This document shows positions 33,364 to 44,350 of a stretch of DNA of 64,000 bases, piece by piece. Origin of the DNA: Ceratothoa steindachneri. Lineage: Eukaryota; Arthropoda; Malacostraca; Isopoda; Cymothoidae. The translations under genes and the position numbers were made by a program. Position 1 is the stretch's first letter, and each line of letters starts with the position of its first letter. Location: positions 149,201,806-149,265,805 of the forward strand of contig OZ018326.1 in assembly GCA_963969495.1 (NCBI GenBank), given 5' to 3'. Under the pieces are notes generated by a model that had not been told where the DNA came from, did not search any database, and saw nothing but the letters and a program-made list of their open reading frames with translations.

Positions 33364-34292
33364 CGAGGGGTGGTCAATAACTTTTGCAATTCGGATATAA
33401 GGAAACGAGATATGAGGAAAAGTGTTTTATTATTTTTCAATATAACTACCCTCAACTTCAATGCACTTGCGCCATTTGTCCCTGAGGCATTGAATTCCTG
33501 ACAACCACAAATCTCCCGACTGCTATTCACTCCATTCCTGGACGGTGAGATGGACATCTTCATTGTCCCCAAACTGGCGTCCACGCAGTCCAGCCTTGAT
33601 GGCGGAATAAAAAGTAGTCGCTAGGGGCCAGATCTGGAATATAGGGGAGATGTTTGAGCTCCTCGAATCCGCACTCGCGCAGCGCAGCTTGTGCAATTCT
33701 GGTCTTGTGGACTTTGATGACGTTGAAGTCGATCGTGGGGCATGAGGTTTTCAGGGACCCAACGAGCAGAGACCTTGGCCATGGACAAATTGTCGTGGAT
33801 GATAATGATAACACTTCCATGTTATATTCCAAGTTCTCGCTCGATTTCTTCGACCTTCACCCGTCGATTTTCGAGGATCATCTTCTCCAGACGGGCCGCA
33901 CTGTCCTCGTTGGTCACGTCTGACGGGCATCCTAGACGGTGGTCATCTTCAAGGGACTCACGATCATGGCGGAACTCCCTATTCCAGCGAGCAATGGTTG
34001 CGTAGGAAGGGGCGGTGTCGGTGTACACTGAAACCATGCGTTCATGGCTCTCTTTTGCATTCTTGCCTTCTTTGGTCAAATATTTGATCACTGCGCGGCG
34101 CTCAATCTTCTCCATTGTTGAAAAATTTGTGACTGACGATCTGCGATCAGCTACTGCTTCTTAAATAGACGAGGCCGGAGCGTGAGGCTGTAGGTCAGGA
34201 CTTGTCATAACTTGTCCTAAACCCTCACAAACAGCCATCCCCCTTCCTCTGTTTTGCCCTACCGATTTGCAAAACTTATTGATCGCCCCTCG
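33364..34292 (-). mobile_element. Internally deleted mariner with both termini and TA flanks
   Basis: The inverted termini are CGAGGGGTGGTCAATAACTT on the left and CGAGGGGCGATCAATAAGTT on the right (reverse complement of 34,273-34,292), continuing TTGCAA. TA flanks both ends (33,362-33,363 and 34,293-34,294). At 929 bp it is shorter than the roughly 1.3 kb of a full mariner. The transposase runs on the minus strand and lacks its middle. Termini this well kept suggest it was moved by a relative's transposase. Confidence 0.88.
33394..34115 (-). pseudogene. Mariner transposase with internal deletion
   Basis: ATG at 34,115 opens 97 codons (to 33,822): an HTH-type N-terminus with AVIKYLTKEGKNAKE, TIARWNREFRHDRESLEDDH and VEEIERELGI. 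After a stop the frame goes on with HDNLSMAKVSARWVPENL, and then, beyond a deletion of roughly 110 codons, with KTRIAQAALRECGFEELKHL and PDLAPSDYFLF (third catalytic Asp motif). A third frame gives KAGLRGRQFGDNEDV and DKWRKCIEVEGSYIEK, ending at TAA near 33,425. The TGDExW and HDNA(P/R) regions with the first two catalytic aspartates fall in the deletion. Confidence 0.88.
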
Positions 34293-34294
34293 TA

Positions 34295-35769
34295 TGTTAA
34301 TTTTTTTATAAATCGGCTTAAATTTGATAAGGTAATTTTCTCATTATTCTGAATTTGATTACTAATTAATCCTACAATTTCTATATGATGTTCATGTCGA
34401 TGATATAAACTTAGTTGTTTACTATGGTGTTTAATGTTATTGTCATATCATTCCAAAGTTTATTGTTATGCTGTAAGCTTTTCAAGAAATCCATGAAGCC
34501 GCAGCCTACATTACATTGAGATTTCGCTAGTATATTTATTTTAGATTGAACTGAGCTAAATATGCTCCTGTGGTCATTCCAAACAAGCCTTTTAATATTA
34601 TCCTTTCAATATTTTACAGTCCCAGTTTGTGGCGTTATGTATTGTTTGTATCAAGATTTATCCATGGCAGATTTCAAATATCACCTAGTCTTCTTAGGTA
34701 GGTCGTATAATCTCTTTTATTATTGCCTGTCTGGTGGTTATAATAGCGAGTTGAGTGAGATTTATGGTAAAGTTAGTAATTTAAAAAACATAACTTTAAA
34801 GAGTATTTGTTGCTGCCGATTTGTTTATGTTATATCCTAATTTTCCGGCTGCGGAAAAGCAGTCTTATGTTAGCATGTCATATCAGTAACTTTCAATTTC
34901 CTAATCTTTCAATTAACACACCTGTTGAGTTGGAAAGAGTAGAGGTACTCGTAAATGCATGTAATTTTATTATTTGTAAACTCGAAATCAAGAGGATTTT
35001 TATTATCATCATATGTGTCAGATTAAAATGGCCTGGGTAAACTTTGAGTTCAGATTGTGAATGTGTTCCTGTACTGAGAAGTCTCAATTCTCAAGGAGAA
35101 ATATTTAACCCAGGACCTCGATCCCGATAAGATGGATATAATCTTAAGTCATATCCTGTTTAGGGTGAAGATTCTAACAAACAAAACCTATCACACACAG
35201 GAGGCACTGGTGATAGTGTTCGTTGAGCGATCTTCGAGTTCGCCTCACAAGATGGTAATAAATTAAGTTCTTTGGTCCTAGCTAGTCGGAATTTGGTTTC
35301 AGTGTCTTGGAACTGATATTTCTCGTGAGTCATGTGTTTGGTTGAAATTAAAAGAAGAAGAGTTAGGAGGTTTTGGATTTCGTGTTATATTTGTTTTAAT
35401 GTGAGGTGAGGTTTGTTGGTTTTGGTGTCAGTTTGATTTTGTATGCATGGGTTATTTTTGTACTAGTTAGGTCGCGATGTTCTATGATTTAAAAACGTCA
35501 GTTGTTTTAATATCTCACGTTTTTAAATGATCCATAGCATTTCTAATATAATTTTCTAGGCTCCATCGGAGATTTTACGCTCATAAGATGACAAGGATAA
35601 CGAATCTAATATACCAAGTATGAAGATTTTGCTAATGATTCTTTTCAATCAGCAGTGCGGACTCCACACTGATCACGTCTCTGAAGAAGGACATTAGCTT
35701 ATGTCTGAAAGACCATAAATAAATTCACAAAAGTTCAGTCATCCATATTTGTGAAAATTTTTCCTTCAA
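34295..35769. other. Spacer without recognised gene
   Basis: Plus-strand frames of 92 and 77 codons at 34,562-34,840 and 34,807-35,040 have no motif I recognise and ordinary AT-rich composition. Confidence 0.5.
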
Positions 35770-35893
<124 letters not shown>

Positions 35894-36019
35894 AAATATC
35901 TTTCAAGAGTGCGAAGGAATGAGGAAATAAATGCAGCATACCGAAAGAAACAGAAAAACTGAATTTCTTTCTTTAGAAGTTGTTACCTACTTCAATCCAA
36001 CGTGTGTTTTGGGGGCACA

Positions 36020-36021
<2 letters not shown>

Positions 36022-36081
<60 letters not shown>

Positions 36082-36093
36082 TGTGTGTGTGTG
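36022..36093. repeat. (TA)n-(GT)n microsatellite at the left edge of the 5' LTR
   Basis: TA repeat to 36,078 followed by GT repeat to about 36,093. LTR homology begins within or right after the GT run. Confidence 0.9.
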
Positions 36094-37112
36094 AGAAAAA
36101 ATAAGAAGAGAGAAAAGGAATTCTTTTTACTCTTCCCACCTTCTCCAGGACCTCGGATCTCCGTAATATCCCCACCATCCTGACTTTCTTAGTTTGCCGA
36201 TGACCATCTGCCCGAAGCAATTCGTGCAATGGCGAAACACCATTGACGCAGAAGTATTTAGTCGGCTTCACGTTCCATTCACAGCACTACTTTTATTTTC
36301 CTCATATACTGCGAAGATTAGAACAATGGAAAGACCATTAAAGGGGCTTCGCTATTTCTCGTTATGGACCGTTATCGCGACCCAAGGCAATTAAGCAATT
36401 CTGTTGGCGATGAATCTCTCTCACCGTAAAGATAATTTGGGAGTATATACTCGATACTTCGGGGTTCAAAGGTAAATTGTGACTGAAGCCACCGTCCAGT
36501 ACGTTAGCCGTTAACGTCTTCGTTAGTCTAGAGGAAATCGACTACATTCTCATCCAGAGAAGAATTGAGTGACTTTCGCAGAGCAAAGGAAAAGCAGGTA
36601 GTCACGCAGTGTTGTTCGTGGAGATAACTTTAGGCGCGCTTCAACCTTTTTCCCCAGGTATTCAGAGTTTAATGATAGAAAAAGCCATCTACGAAGCATC
36701 CTGCATTTGCCTCTTGTCCTAATCACCGCATATAAAGGTAAAGGGGATTTAACTCCCGCTTCATCACGCTCCTCCCACTTTTACCGCGTCCAACCTCAAG
36801 GATCCCTTTTGCTCTAGAACTTGCATAATTGTAAGATCATTTCTTAATTATTTATCCCTCGGTTCAAACTTAATTGATAGTGTGAATTATCTTAGCCGTG
36901 ACCCTTTAATATTTATTTGCATTGCATTTAACTTGCCTTATATGTGTATGTAAGATTTATTCCTATAAAAATATATTTTCTGGCTGTTTAAATATTCCTT
37001 GGCCTAGCAACTGTGTATTTAAAGCACTCTTAGAGCCATCCCCTGGTAGATCCTTAATTTCGGTCGGCCAATACGCCAGTGTGCGTATAACAACATACAC
37101 CTGGTCATACCA

Positions 37113-37117
<5 letters not shown>
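36088..37117 (+). repeat. 5' LTR
   Basis: Matches 40,950-42,045 from GAGAGAAAAGGAATTCTTTT through CTTGCATAATTGTAA to CATACCACGA. By eye roughly one base in five or six differs between the two, and the 3' LTR has about 55 extra bases near 41,578-41,640. A (TA)n tract (37,115-37,151) follows immediately. Confidence 0.85.

Positions 37118-37151
<34 letters not shown>
37115..37151. repeat. (TA)n microsatellite at the inner end of the 5' LTR
   Basis: About 35 bp of TA repeat directly after the CCACGA that ends the LTR homology. A similar array sits at the same place after the 3' LTR. Confidence 0.9.
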
Positions 37152-37157
<6 letters not shown>

Positions 37158-37200
37158 ATTTGTTAGAAAGAGCCTCACTTGTTCTGGTAAGCTTTCTCGT

Positions 37201-37422
37201 GTGCCGATAGACGAACGCAGCGTATTCACGATCTCTTCGTTCGATCGTTTTCATGAGGAGGGACAGATCTTAGAACTATCAGGAAAGAATTTAATTGCTT
37301 GGGTTCAAGAGAAAGGACAAAATGAACTGGCAAACGGAAAGAACAAGCACAGAGTAAAGCAGAAGAAATACAGAGAGAATCAGAAGAGAGAGAACAAATA
37401 CGACAGCACAAGAGAGGTTTAA
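37201..37422 (+). pseudogene. Possible gag N-terminal fragment of the LTR element
   Basis: A 73-codon frame, MPIDERSVFTISSFDRFHEE, then a highly charged tail rich in Lys, Arg, Glu and Gln (for example KQKKYRENQKRENKYD), sits where gag should start. The charged helix recalls gag N-terminal regions, but no matrix, capsid or zinc-knuckle motif is visible. The rest of gag and protease appear to be missing before integrase. Confidence 0.35.
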
Positions 37423-37929
37423 ATTGTGATCATGTCAAAATAACTTATGTAGGATCACCTAACCATCAGTTACAAGTACCCTCGTAAATCTCCCCAGGCA
37501 TAAAGAAGGAGAACGTTTTGGTTCTTATTTGACTCACTTTGAAAATTTTTAGAAGTCAAGAATTGGGATTGAGGATTAAATGGAGTTGCTCGTCTACTCC
37601 CACTCTCAAACAGTCGGCTGCGTGAAATCTTCATTTCTCTCCTCTCGGAAGCAACCCTGGATTATTTATCAGGCTTTCTATCTGGTTAGGTTCCACTCTC
37701 TTCAAAACCCATTACACTATCAGGGATTACCAGGGACCAAGCTACAAAAGTTACCGTTAACCAGGCACCTTTAGCGTTCTCGTCCACCCCGGACGTCGAG
37801 TTATCCAGCAATAATCAGTTTGCTGAATTTCGAATAAATTGCCCGTCTTTGCAACCCCTGTAGGAGAAGGCCAATAAAAATTGAGCACGAAACCGTCGGA
37901 AGGAATAGAAGAATTGTCTACATAGAAAA

Positions 37930-38640
37930 TGATTTGTTGCTACATCCAGCATTTGTAAGACCAGATAACGCCCAGGCAACTAGCCTATGTGTACCCAGGA
38001 TGAATGTAAGTCAAGTTCTGCAGATGGCTCATGACAGCTTAATGGTAGGTCATTTCAGCCATAATAAGCGGGCCCAGCGCGGCTTCAAATATTTCTTTGG
38101 GCCAGGCGCTGGCAAAAAAATTTCCGCCTTTTGTATGTCCTGTAACATATGTCAACAGGTCACCACCAAAGGCCGTGTTGACCCCGCTCCCCTTCAGAAG
38201 AGCCCAATTGTGTCTAAACCCTTCTTAAGGGTCGCAATTGATTTAAAAGGACCTCTCCGTGTCCCCCGTCTAGTGAGGGACATTCCTATGTTTTGAACCT
38301 CGTAGATTGTGCCACTCGTTTTCCGAATGAGGTATCTTTGAAGAACATTGATAGTATTTCGTGTGCAGAGGCGCGTTGATTTCAATTTTTTCCCGAGTAG
38401 GAATCCCGGTGGAGATCTTATCGGAGAGAGGCCGTCAATTCAGTTTAGAATTAATTAAGTATGTAGGAAATTTCCTGCTGGTCTAACACCTTTTCTCAAC
38501 CCCTTATCACCAAGCCTCAAATGGGATGTGCGAGAAATTAAACGGGACTCTCAAAACAGTTGTCAAGATATTTTGCCACTCCCAACCGCGAGAATTGTAC
38601 CTCTACCTCACCATGGATTTATTTTCGTGTCAAGAAATCC
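37930..38640 (+). pseudogene. Integrase of the LTR element
   Basis: Frame 37,934-38,296 carries an HHCC zinc-binding domain: the two His in AHDSLMVGHFSH and the Cys pair in CMSCNICQQ, then VSKPFLRVAIDLKGPLRVPR with the first catalytic Asp. After frameshifts near 38,285 and 38,385 come VDCATRFPNE, VGIPVEILSERGRQF (the second catalytic position, normally SDxG, is Glu here) and YHQASNGMCEKLNGTLK with the catalytic Glu. The order is that of a DD35E gypsy integrase. It would insert the element cDNA in the nucleus; the changed residue and frameshifts rule this out. Confidence 0.85.
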
Positions 38641-39349
38641 CACACCAAACGCTGGGATCTGCCCCCTTCGAGCCATCGTAGGTACATAACTTCTGCAGGA
38701 CCATGAACATCCTATGAGAATTATAGTCAAATCCAAAGCTTCATGAGAAGATTAAATCCTCCTACGCTTAGGTGTTGGATTTGCGTACTCGCCTAGAAAC
38801 CTGTGCAGACCTAGCCTTCAAGAATTCAGAGGTGAACTTAGAAAGAGAAAGAACGTATTTTGACATCAAATCCAAAGCAAGCAAATTCTAAGCATGTAAC
38901 GAAGTGCTAATTCCACTGCCCTTTGAGTCTAATAAGCTCCTATCTCAGTGAAAAGGACCTTTTTCAGTAGTAGAACCCCGAGGACCGGTCCAATACCTAA
39001 TTTTGACCCCCTCAAGTAATAAAGTGTACCACATCAACCTGTCAAAAAGGTACCACCGACGTGCGTGCGTTAATAAAGTCGCTTTAGACGAAGAACACGT
39101 CTTAGTGGCAACTTACCCAATGGTGCAGCTTTGTTTCGTTCAAACGGTCTATGTGAAGTTAGACTACGAAGAGCCCTGGTTGTCTCTTCCTTTTCCCCAA
39201 TCGGACTCAGCCTCCGAGCTCGATTTTAAACCACTGTCTCAAACCCATCAAGAAGGCTCAATTGGCGAGCCTACTAAGTGGATTCTCCCACGTAGTCTGC
39301 GAAACCCCAGGTTGTTCAACCTAATTGACTTATAAGATTGATTTAAAAA

Positions 39350-40600
39350 CCCAAGAACCAGTAAGAACTAAGTATTACCCTATCCTGTTCATTTATACTT
39401 GGCGTTTAACCCTGAAGTAGAAAATTTTCTCAGGTTGGGGATCATCGAGCCTTCCTCATCTGAATTTTGTGACCAATTGTGATGGTCAGAAAGGTCGAAA
39501 ATCATTTAACATGTGATTCGATGTTCGCAAATTAAATTCAGTCACTCAGTTCGACACCAAGCCAATACCTTTGAGTGATCAAAATCTACATCTTTTCGAA
39601 GATGCAAAGTTTATCTCAGAAATTGACCTTTGTAAGGGCTACCATCATATTCCGCTTCCCGAATCTTCTAAGCGCTTTATAGCCTTTGCTACAGAGAAAG
39701 GCTTAATGCAGTTTACCCGTCTTCCCTTTGGTTTGCTAACTGCGTATGGAGACTACAATCGAATGATGCGTCGAATTGTAGACGGCCTAGTCAGTGTAAC
39801 CTCTTATTTTGACAAGGTGTACGTTGCCACCCGTACATGAGATGAGCACGTCCAGTCCTTCGCGCATGGTTAATCCATTTGCGCACACAAGGACTCCCAT
39901 AGGCCCGTTGAAAAGTCATTTTGCAAATGATGGGATTAAATATCTTGGTTTTAAGATCAAGATAAACCAGATTGTCCCAGAAGAAGACAAAGTTAAAGCC
40001 ATACCTGAAATGCCTGTTTCTCAGACAAAGAAGTAGCTGTGGTTATTTCTGGGTTCTGCTTTATTTTACAGCAGTTTCGTTCCCAATTTCGCCACTATAG
40101 CTTCGCCCCTTAATATTATGTTAAAGAAAACGTGACCCGATCCTTTCAGTTCGACTCCGCTCATGGTGTCTAACTTTAACCAGCTGAAGGAGAAGCTGAT
40201 CTCTGCTCTTATTTTGAAACTCCCGAATCTAAAAAAAAAGTTTGAGATTGGTACTAATGCCTCTTATTATGGTATAGATTGTGCCCTCATGCATTATGAA
40301 AACGATGGAAGTGGATATCCCGTTGCGTATGCGAGCAAATAGCTATCTGCTCTCGCAAAGGCTTACACCACCAGTGAACTCGAGGCTTTAGCTATAGTAT
40401 GGTCTTCAACATTTTAAAATGTACCTTATAGGAACCGAATTCGTAATTGAGAGCGACCATAAGTTAATGTCATACCTTCGTAATTTCAAGAGTCAAAATG
40501 GACGACTAATGCGATGGAGATGTTGCTCATGGAATATCAACTCCATATTGTGTATATGAAAGCTACTCAAAATTGTTTGCAGATAGTTTAAGCTAATGGA
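39350..40600 (+). pseudogene. Reverse transcriptase and RNase H of the LTR element
   Basis: RT: FLRLGIIEPSSSEFCDQL near 39,430; KFISEIDLCKGYHHIPLPES (motif A) and FTRLPFGLLTAYGDYNRMM (motif B) in frame 39,571-39,840; SYFDKVYVAT, where the YxDD catalytic motif has become YFDK. Then GIKYLGFKIKINQIVPEEDK (39,930-40,000). RNase H: FEIGTNASYYGIDCALMHYE with the first catalytic Asp changed to Asn, GYPVAYASK, TTSELEALAIVW, and SDHKLMSYLRNF after a frameshift. Same strand as, and downstream of, the integrase. Confidence 0.85.
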
Positions 40601-40949
40601 AGACCATATTGACATAAATTAAAGATACCATTAAAGTATCTCTTGTAAATATGTTTGCTGATTTGTTTTATATATATAGGTTAATTCTTTGAAGTTTTGT
40701 ATAATTATTCTCTATTTGAAGTGTGTCCTCAGTAATGGTTAATTTTTTTTATTTAGATACTCAATGTGTTGAGTGGCTTAATTTTAATTTTGGTTGTTTA
40801 TTTTTGTTTGTACCTGTGCGTATAGTCTGAAATAATTATTACCAGTATTATTTGCTAACCCCGCTCATGTCAAAAAAATTTTGCATCTCGGTTCACTAAT
40901 TCAATTATTATAGCATCTCCCCCTTACAGAAAAATTAGTTTAAGACATA

Positions 40950-42040
40950 TGTGTGGAAGAATAAGGAGAGAGAAAAGGAATTCTTTTTTCTTCTTCCCAC
41001 CTTCTCCGGTAGCACGGTTTACCGTCATCTCCCCCTTCCTCTTACTTCCTCAATTCGCCGTTGACCGTCTGCACCAAACAATTTGCGCGAGAGTGAAACA
41101 CTATTGTCGCAAACGAATTTATTCGGCCTCACGTCCCGTTCACAGCGCTACATTTATCTGTCCTATATAGGGCATAAATTAGAACAATAGAAAGCCCATT
41201 AAAGGGGCATCGTGACTACCCGGCATGGACATTTATCGCCACCCAAGGTAATTAAGCAAGTCTGTGGCGATGAATCTCTCTCCCCGTATAGATAATTTCG
41301 AAGTATATATTCGATACTTTGGAGTTCACAGGCAGATTGTCGCTGAAACCGCCGTGTAGTACGTTAGCCGTTAACGTCTTCGTTAATTGACAGAAAATCG
41401 ACTACATTCTCGTGCAGACTAGAATTGAGTGATTTTCGAAGAGCCAACGAAGAGCTAGTTGTAACTCAGTGCTGTTCTTAGATATAGTTTTAGGGGGAAC
41501 TTCAACCCTTCTCACCACGTCTTCGAATTTTAAGGATTGGAAAAGCCATCCCCGAAGCATCCTCCCTTCGCCTCTTAATGAGAAGGGTTAAGTTGGATTA
41601 AGAGTCTCGTAGGTCGAACTTACCAGCCTTGTTCTACTCCCTGCACATCAAAGTAAAAGAGATTTAACCACCGCTTCGTCACGCGACTCCCACCTTAACC
41701 ACGTCAAACCTCACGGACCCCTTTTGCTCTAAAGCTTGCATAATTGTAAAATCATTTCTTAATTAATTATCCCTCAGTTCAAACTAAATTGATAGTGTCA
41801 ATCATCTTACTCGTGAACCGCCAATATTTAATTTAATTGCCAGTTAACTTGCCCTATATGTGTATGTCATCTTTAATCCTATTAAAATATATTTTTTGTA
41901 GTCGTGTTTAAATATTCTTTGCCTAGCAACTGTGTATTTAAAACACTCATAGAGCCATCCCCAGGGGAAGCCTTAATTTTTTTGGTCAGCCAATAGGCCA
42001 GTTTACGTAAAAACAGCGTATACTTTGGCATACCACGACA

Positions 42041-42045
<5 letters not shown>
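40950..42045 (+). repeat. 3' LTR
   Basis: Starts TGTGTGGAAGAATAAGGAG and is collinear with the 5' LTR to CATACCACGA, with about 55 extra bases near 41,578-41,640. A long (TA)n array (42,045-42,111) follows at once. Confidence 0.85.

Positions 42046-42112
<67 letters not shown>
42045..42112. repeat. (TA)n microsatellite after the 3' LTR
   Basis: About 67 bp of TA repeat. Confidence 0.95.
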
Positions 42113-42113
<1 letters not shown>

Positions 42114-42819
42114 GTCAGGGCTAGGAACAGAAATGAATATTGATTCGAGTTTCGATTTGAGTTTGGCAAAAATATCAATTTCGATTTCGATTCGAGTTCT
42201 TTATATTTTTTCTCGATTCAAATCTTTCGGCTTTTCGATTTTTTAAAATGAATTTGGATTTGAATTCGATTCAAGTTTGGGTTCAGCCTGCATTTCAAAT
42301 GCTTAAATCTATTATTTCCTCGTAAAATATAATTTAAAACAAAAAGCTTTTCCCCTCTTATTACACATTTTCCTTGAGTTAAGCTAAATTCTTTATTTAC
42401 TGTATTATTTCTTGCTTACTATAGCTATCCATATGTATTAGATTCCCAAATTCACTTTGTACCTTTCTATTGATATCAATGGTTAAATTATTCGCAATGG
42501 TAGGTGAGAAGAAATGTTTGGCTTTGGGTCATTTTTTGATTAGCGAAACCAGAGTTCGAACCTATTATTTAGATGCAAAGGTGAGGTGGTGTTGGATCAT
42601 TAATAAATCTCTTAGGGATTTAAAAACTCAGAACAGAAGAAAGGTTTAGCTTTGGGACATTCTCTGATTAGAAAAAAAAAAGATTAGCAGAAGGATTAGG
42701 ACGAAATATTAAAATATACATTTACCTACTATCCACAAGTTGAACGACTCTTATTTCTTGCAATTCTTAAAATATTTTATAATTTTACTCGACGTTTTTG
42801 CTTTGTTTAAATAGTATCC
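42113..42819. other. Spacer with cryptic simple sequence and a short duplication
   Basis: 42,130-42,290 repeats GATTCGAGTTT-like units irregularly. A block of about 45 bp with GGCTTTGGGTCATTTTTTGATTAG at 42,510-42,551 recurs as GCTTTGGGACATTCTCTGATTAG at 42,648-42,671. No gene recognised. Confidence 0.55.
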
Positions 42820-43345
42820 TTTTCCCTAACCCCACCACTTTTCAATACCTTTTGAGCATTAAAAAATCATTCCATACCACCAAAGCTATAGAAAGAACCA
42901 ACGAAGCAGGACTCTATTTAATCTTCTGTAAAACAAATTAACTGCCCTATATTTTACATAGGCGAAACAGGAAGAAATATAGAGAGTGTATGAGAGAGTG
43001 TATGAGCGCAGAGGAGATGTTAGACTGGGAAAGACAGCTTCTAGTCTTTTCACACACACCAATAACTTTAGCTACCCTATAGACTTCCCACCAGCAAAAC
43101 TAATATACCCGTGTAAGGACTTCCGCAAAAGTAAGGTCATTGAATCCCCCCCCCCCCTTATAGATGAAATCCCCAACTTTAGCCTTTCGAATAGGCAATT
43201 CAAATGCAGCCCCTACGTCAAAGATCTAATCTTAAAAATATCCTTAATGAACTTATATTCACACCTACTGATTAGGAACTCCAATTGGATCTATGTAAAC
43301 TATATACATATATTGTACGCTTGGTGGAACTGCATGTTTTCTTAG
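42820..43345 (+). pseudogene. Penelope-like element fragment PLE-3: GIY-YIG endonuclease
   Basis: Near 42,855-42,930 the reading KSFHTTKAIERTNEAGLYLI leads into the GIY motif, then CPIFYIGETGRNIES (YIG motif) near 42,940-42,985. The frame 42,986-43,345 continues with RRGDVRLGKTASSLFTHTN, then FRKSKVIESPPPLIDEIPN and FSLSNRQFKCSPYVKDL. This corresponds to the linker, GIY-YIG domain and tail of PLE-2 (YIGETGRNLDKR there). Two stops and a local duplication (GAGAGTGTATGA twice) break it. RT is absent. Confidence 0.75.
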
Positions 43346-43425
43346 TGTCTGATTGAGGGTGGCATGAAAAACTCGTTCCTCAAACTGGTCTCTAGAAAAT
43401 AAATACTACGCTCCTCAACAGTGGT

Positions 43426-43555
<130 letters not shown>

Positions 43556-43596
43556 AAAAGCGAGTTCTGCGGTTGGTAACAACCACCAGATCGCTT

Positions 43597-43682
43597 TCGC
43601 CCTAATTATTTTCTGACTTTCAAAACATTTTGATGACAGAAAGTAAAATGCAGAAATTTCGTTTTCTCTTTTACTATATAAC

Positions 43683-43739
<57 letters not shown>

Positions 43740-43846
43740 TTATGCCGTTAGTTAGGTTCAAATCTAAGAATTCTTAAATCTTTAATCTTTAATTATACTT
43801 TCACCATAATTATTTTCTGACATTAAAAACATTTTGATGACAGAAA

Positions 43847-43931
<85 letters not shown>

Positions 43932-43965
43932 TTTAGTTCAGGGCAATACTAAGAATTATTTAATC
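43597..43965. repeat. Tandem segmental duplication, each copy with an internal (TA)n array
   Basis: CCTAATTATTTTCTGACTTT, then CAAAACATTTTGATGACAGA AAGT (43,600-43,645) recurs as CATAATTATTTTCTGACATT and AAAACATTTTGATGACAG (43,804-43,848). After each comes a (TA)n array (43,690-43,730 and 43,848-43,928) and then TTAGTT...CTAAGAATT...AATC. The unit is therefore about 190 bp, duplicated once. Confidence 0.75.
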
Positions 43966-44070
43966 TGCATGAAATGCCCCTCGAAGAGGGTTAAGAAACT
44001 ACAGGATACTCTTTCTATTGCCCTTCCTACGGTTGTATTACATGAATGTTAAAGTTCATTCATAGAAGTA

Positions 44071-44125
<55 letters not shown>
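44071..44125. repeat. (TA)n microsatellite
   Basis: About 55 bp of TA repeat upstream of a MITE. Confidence 0.95.
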
Positions 44126-44127
<2 letters not shown>

Positions 44128-44158
44128 AGAATCATTTGAGATTGCTTAATCATAATTA

Positions 44159-44283
44159 TGTGGTTGAGAAGGCAATGTTGTAGCTAACTAAGCTCTTAAT
44201 CAAGTTCTCGGAAGGAGCTCTTCTCACAGTCACGAGAAGATAACGCATATCCCAGGTTTGTCTTCGAAAGGGTGGTTTATGCA
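44159..44283. mobile_element. MITE of the same family, inverted relative to 31,140-31,270
   Basis: Starts TGTGGTTGAGAAGGCAATGT after a TA (44,157-44,158), the reverse complement of the right end of the MITE at 31,270. It contains CGGAAGGAGCTCTTCTC (44,202-44,218), the family core, and CACGAGAAGATAACGCAT, the reverse complement of 31,181-31,198. The right border near 44,283 is approximate. Confidence 0.6.
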
Positions 44284-44300
44284 TTATTTTCCCTCTATCT

Positions 44301-44350
44301 CTCTCCCTCTCTCTCTCTCTCTTTATATCTATATATATATATATATATAA
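44301..44350. repeat. (CT)n-(TA)n compound microsatellite
   Basis: CT run followed by a short TA run, next to the MITE. Confidence 0.9.

Larger units (their letters stand above)
36088..42045 (+). mobile_element. Ty3/gypsy-type LTR retrotransposon with integrase before RT (Gmr1-like order)
   Basis: Two direct repeats of about 1.05 kb (36,088-37,117 and 40,950-42,045) bracket a pol region, all on the plus strand. Integrase (37,930-38,640) lies upstream of RT and RNase H (39,350-40,600). In ordinary Ty3/gypsy elements integrase is last. An integrase-RT order in gypsy-type sequences is known from the Gmr1-like group described in deuterostomes and other animals. gag and protease are almost absent (about 0.8 kb between LTR and integrase). 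Stops, frameshifts and lost catalytic residues show it is old and inactive. Confidence 0.8.

Noticed and set aside
34562..35040. Membrane-protein-like frames rich in Leu, Phe and Cys
   Set aside because: Hydrophobic composition follows from AT-rich sequence; no conserved motif and no second supporting feature.
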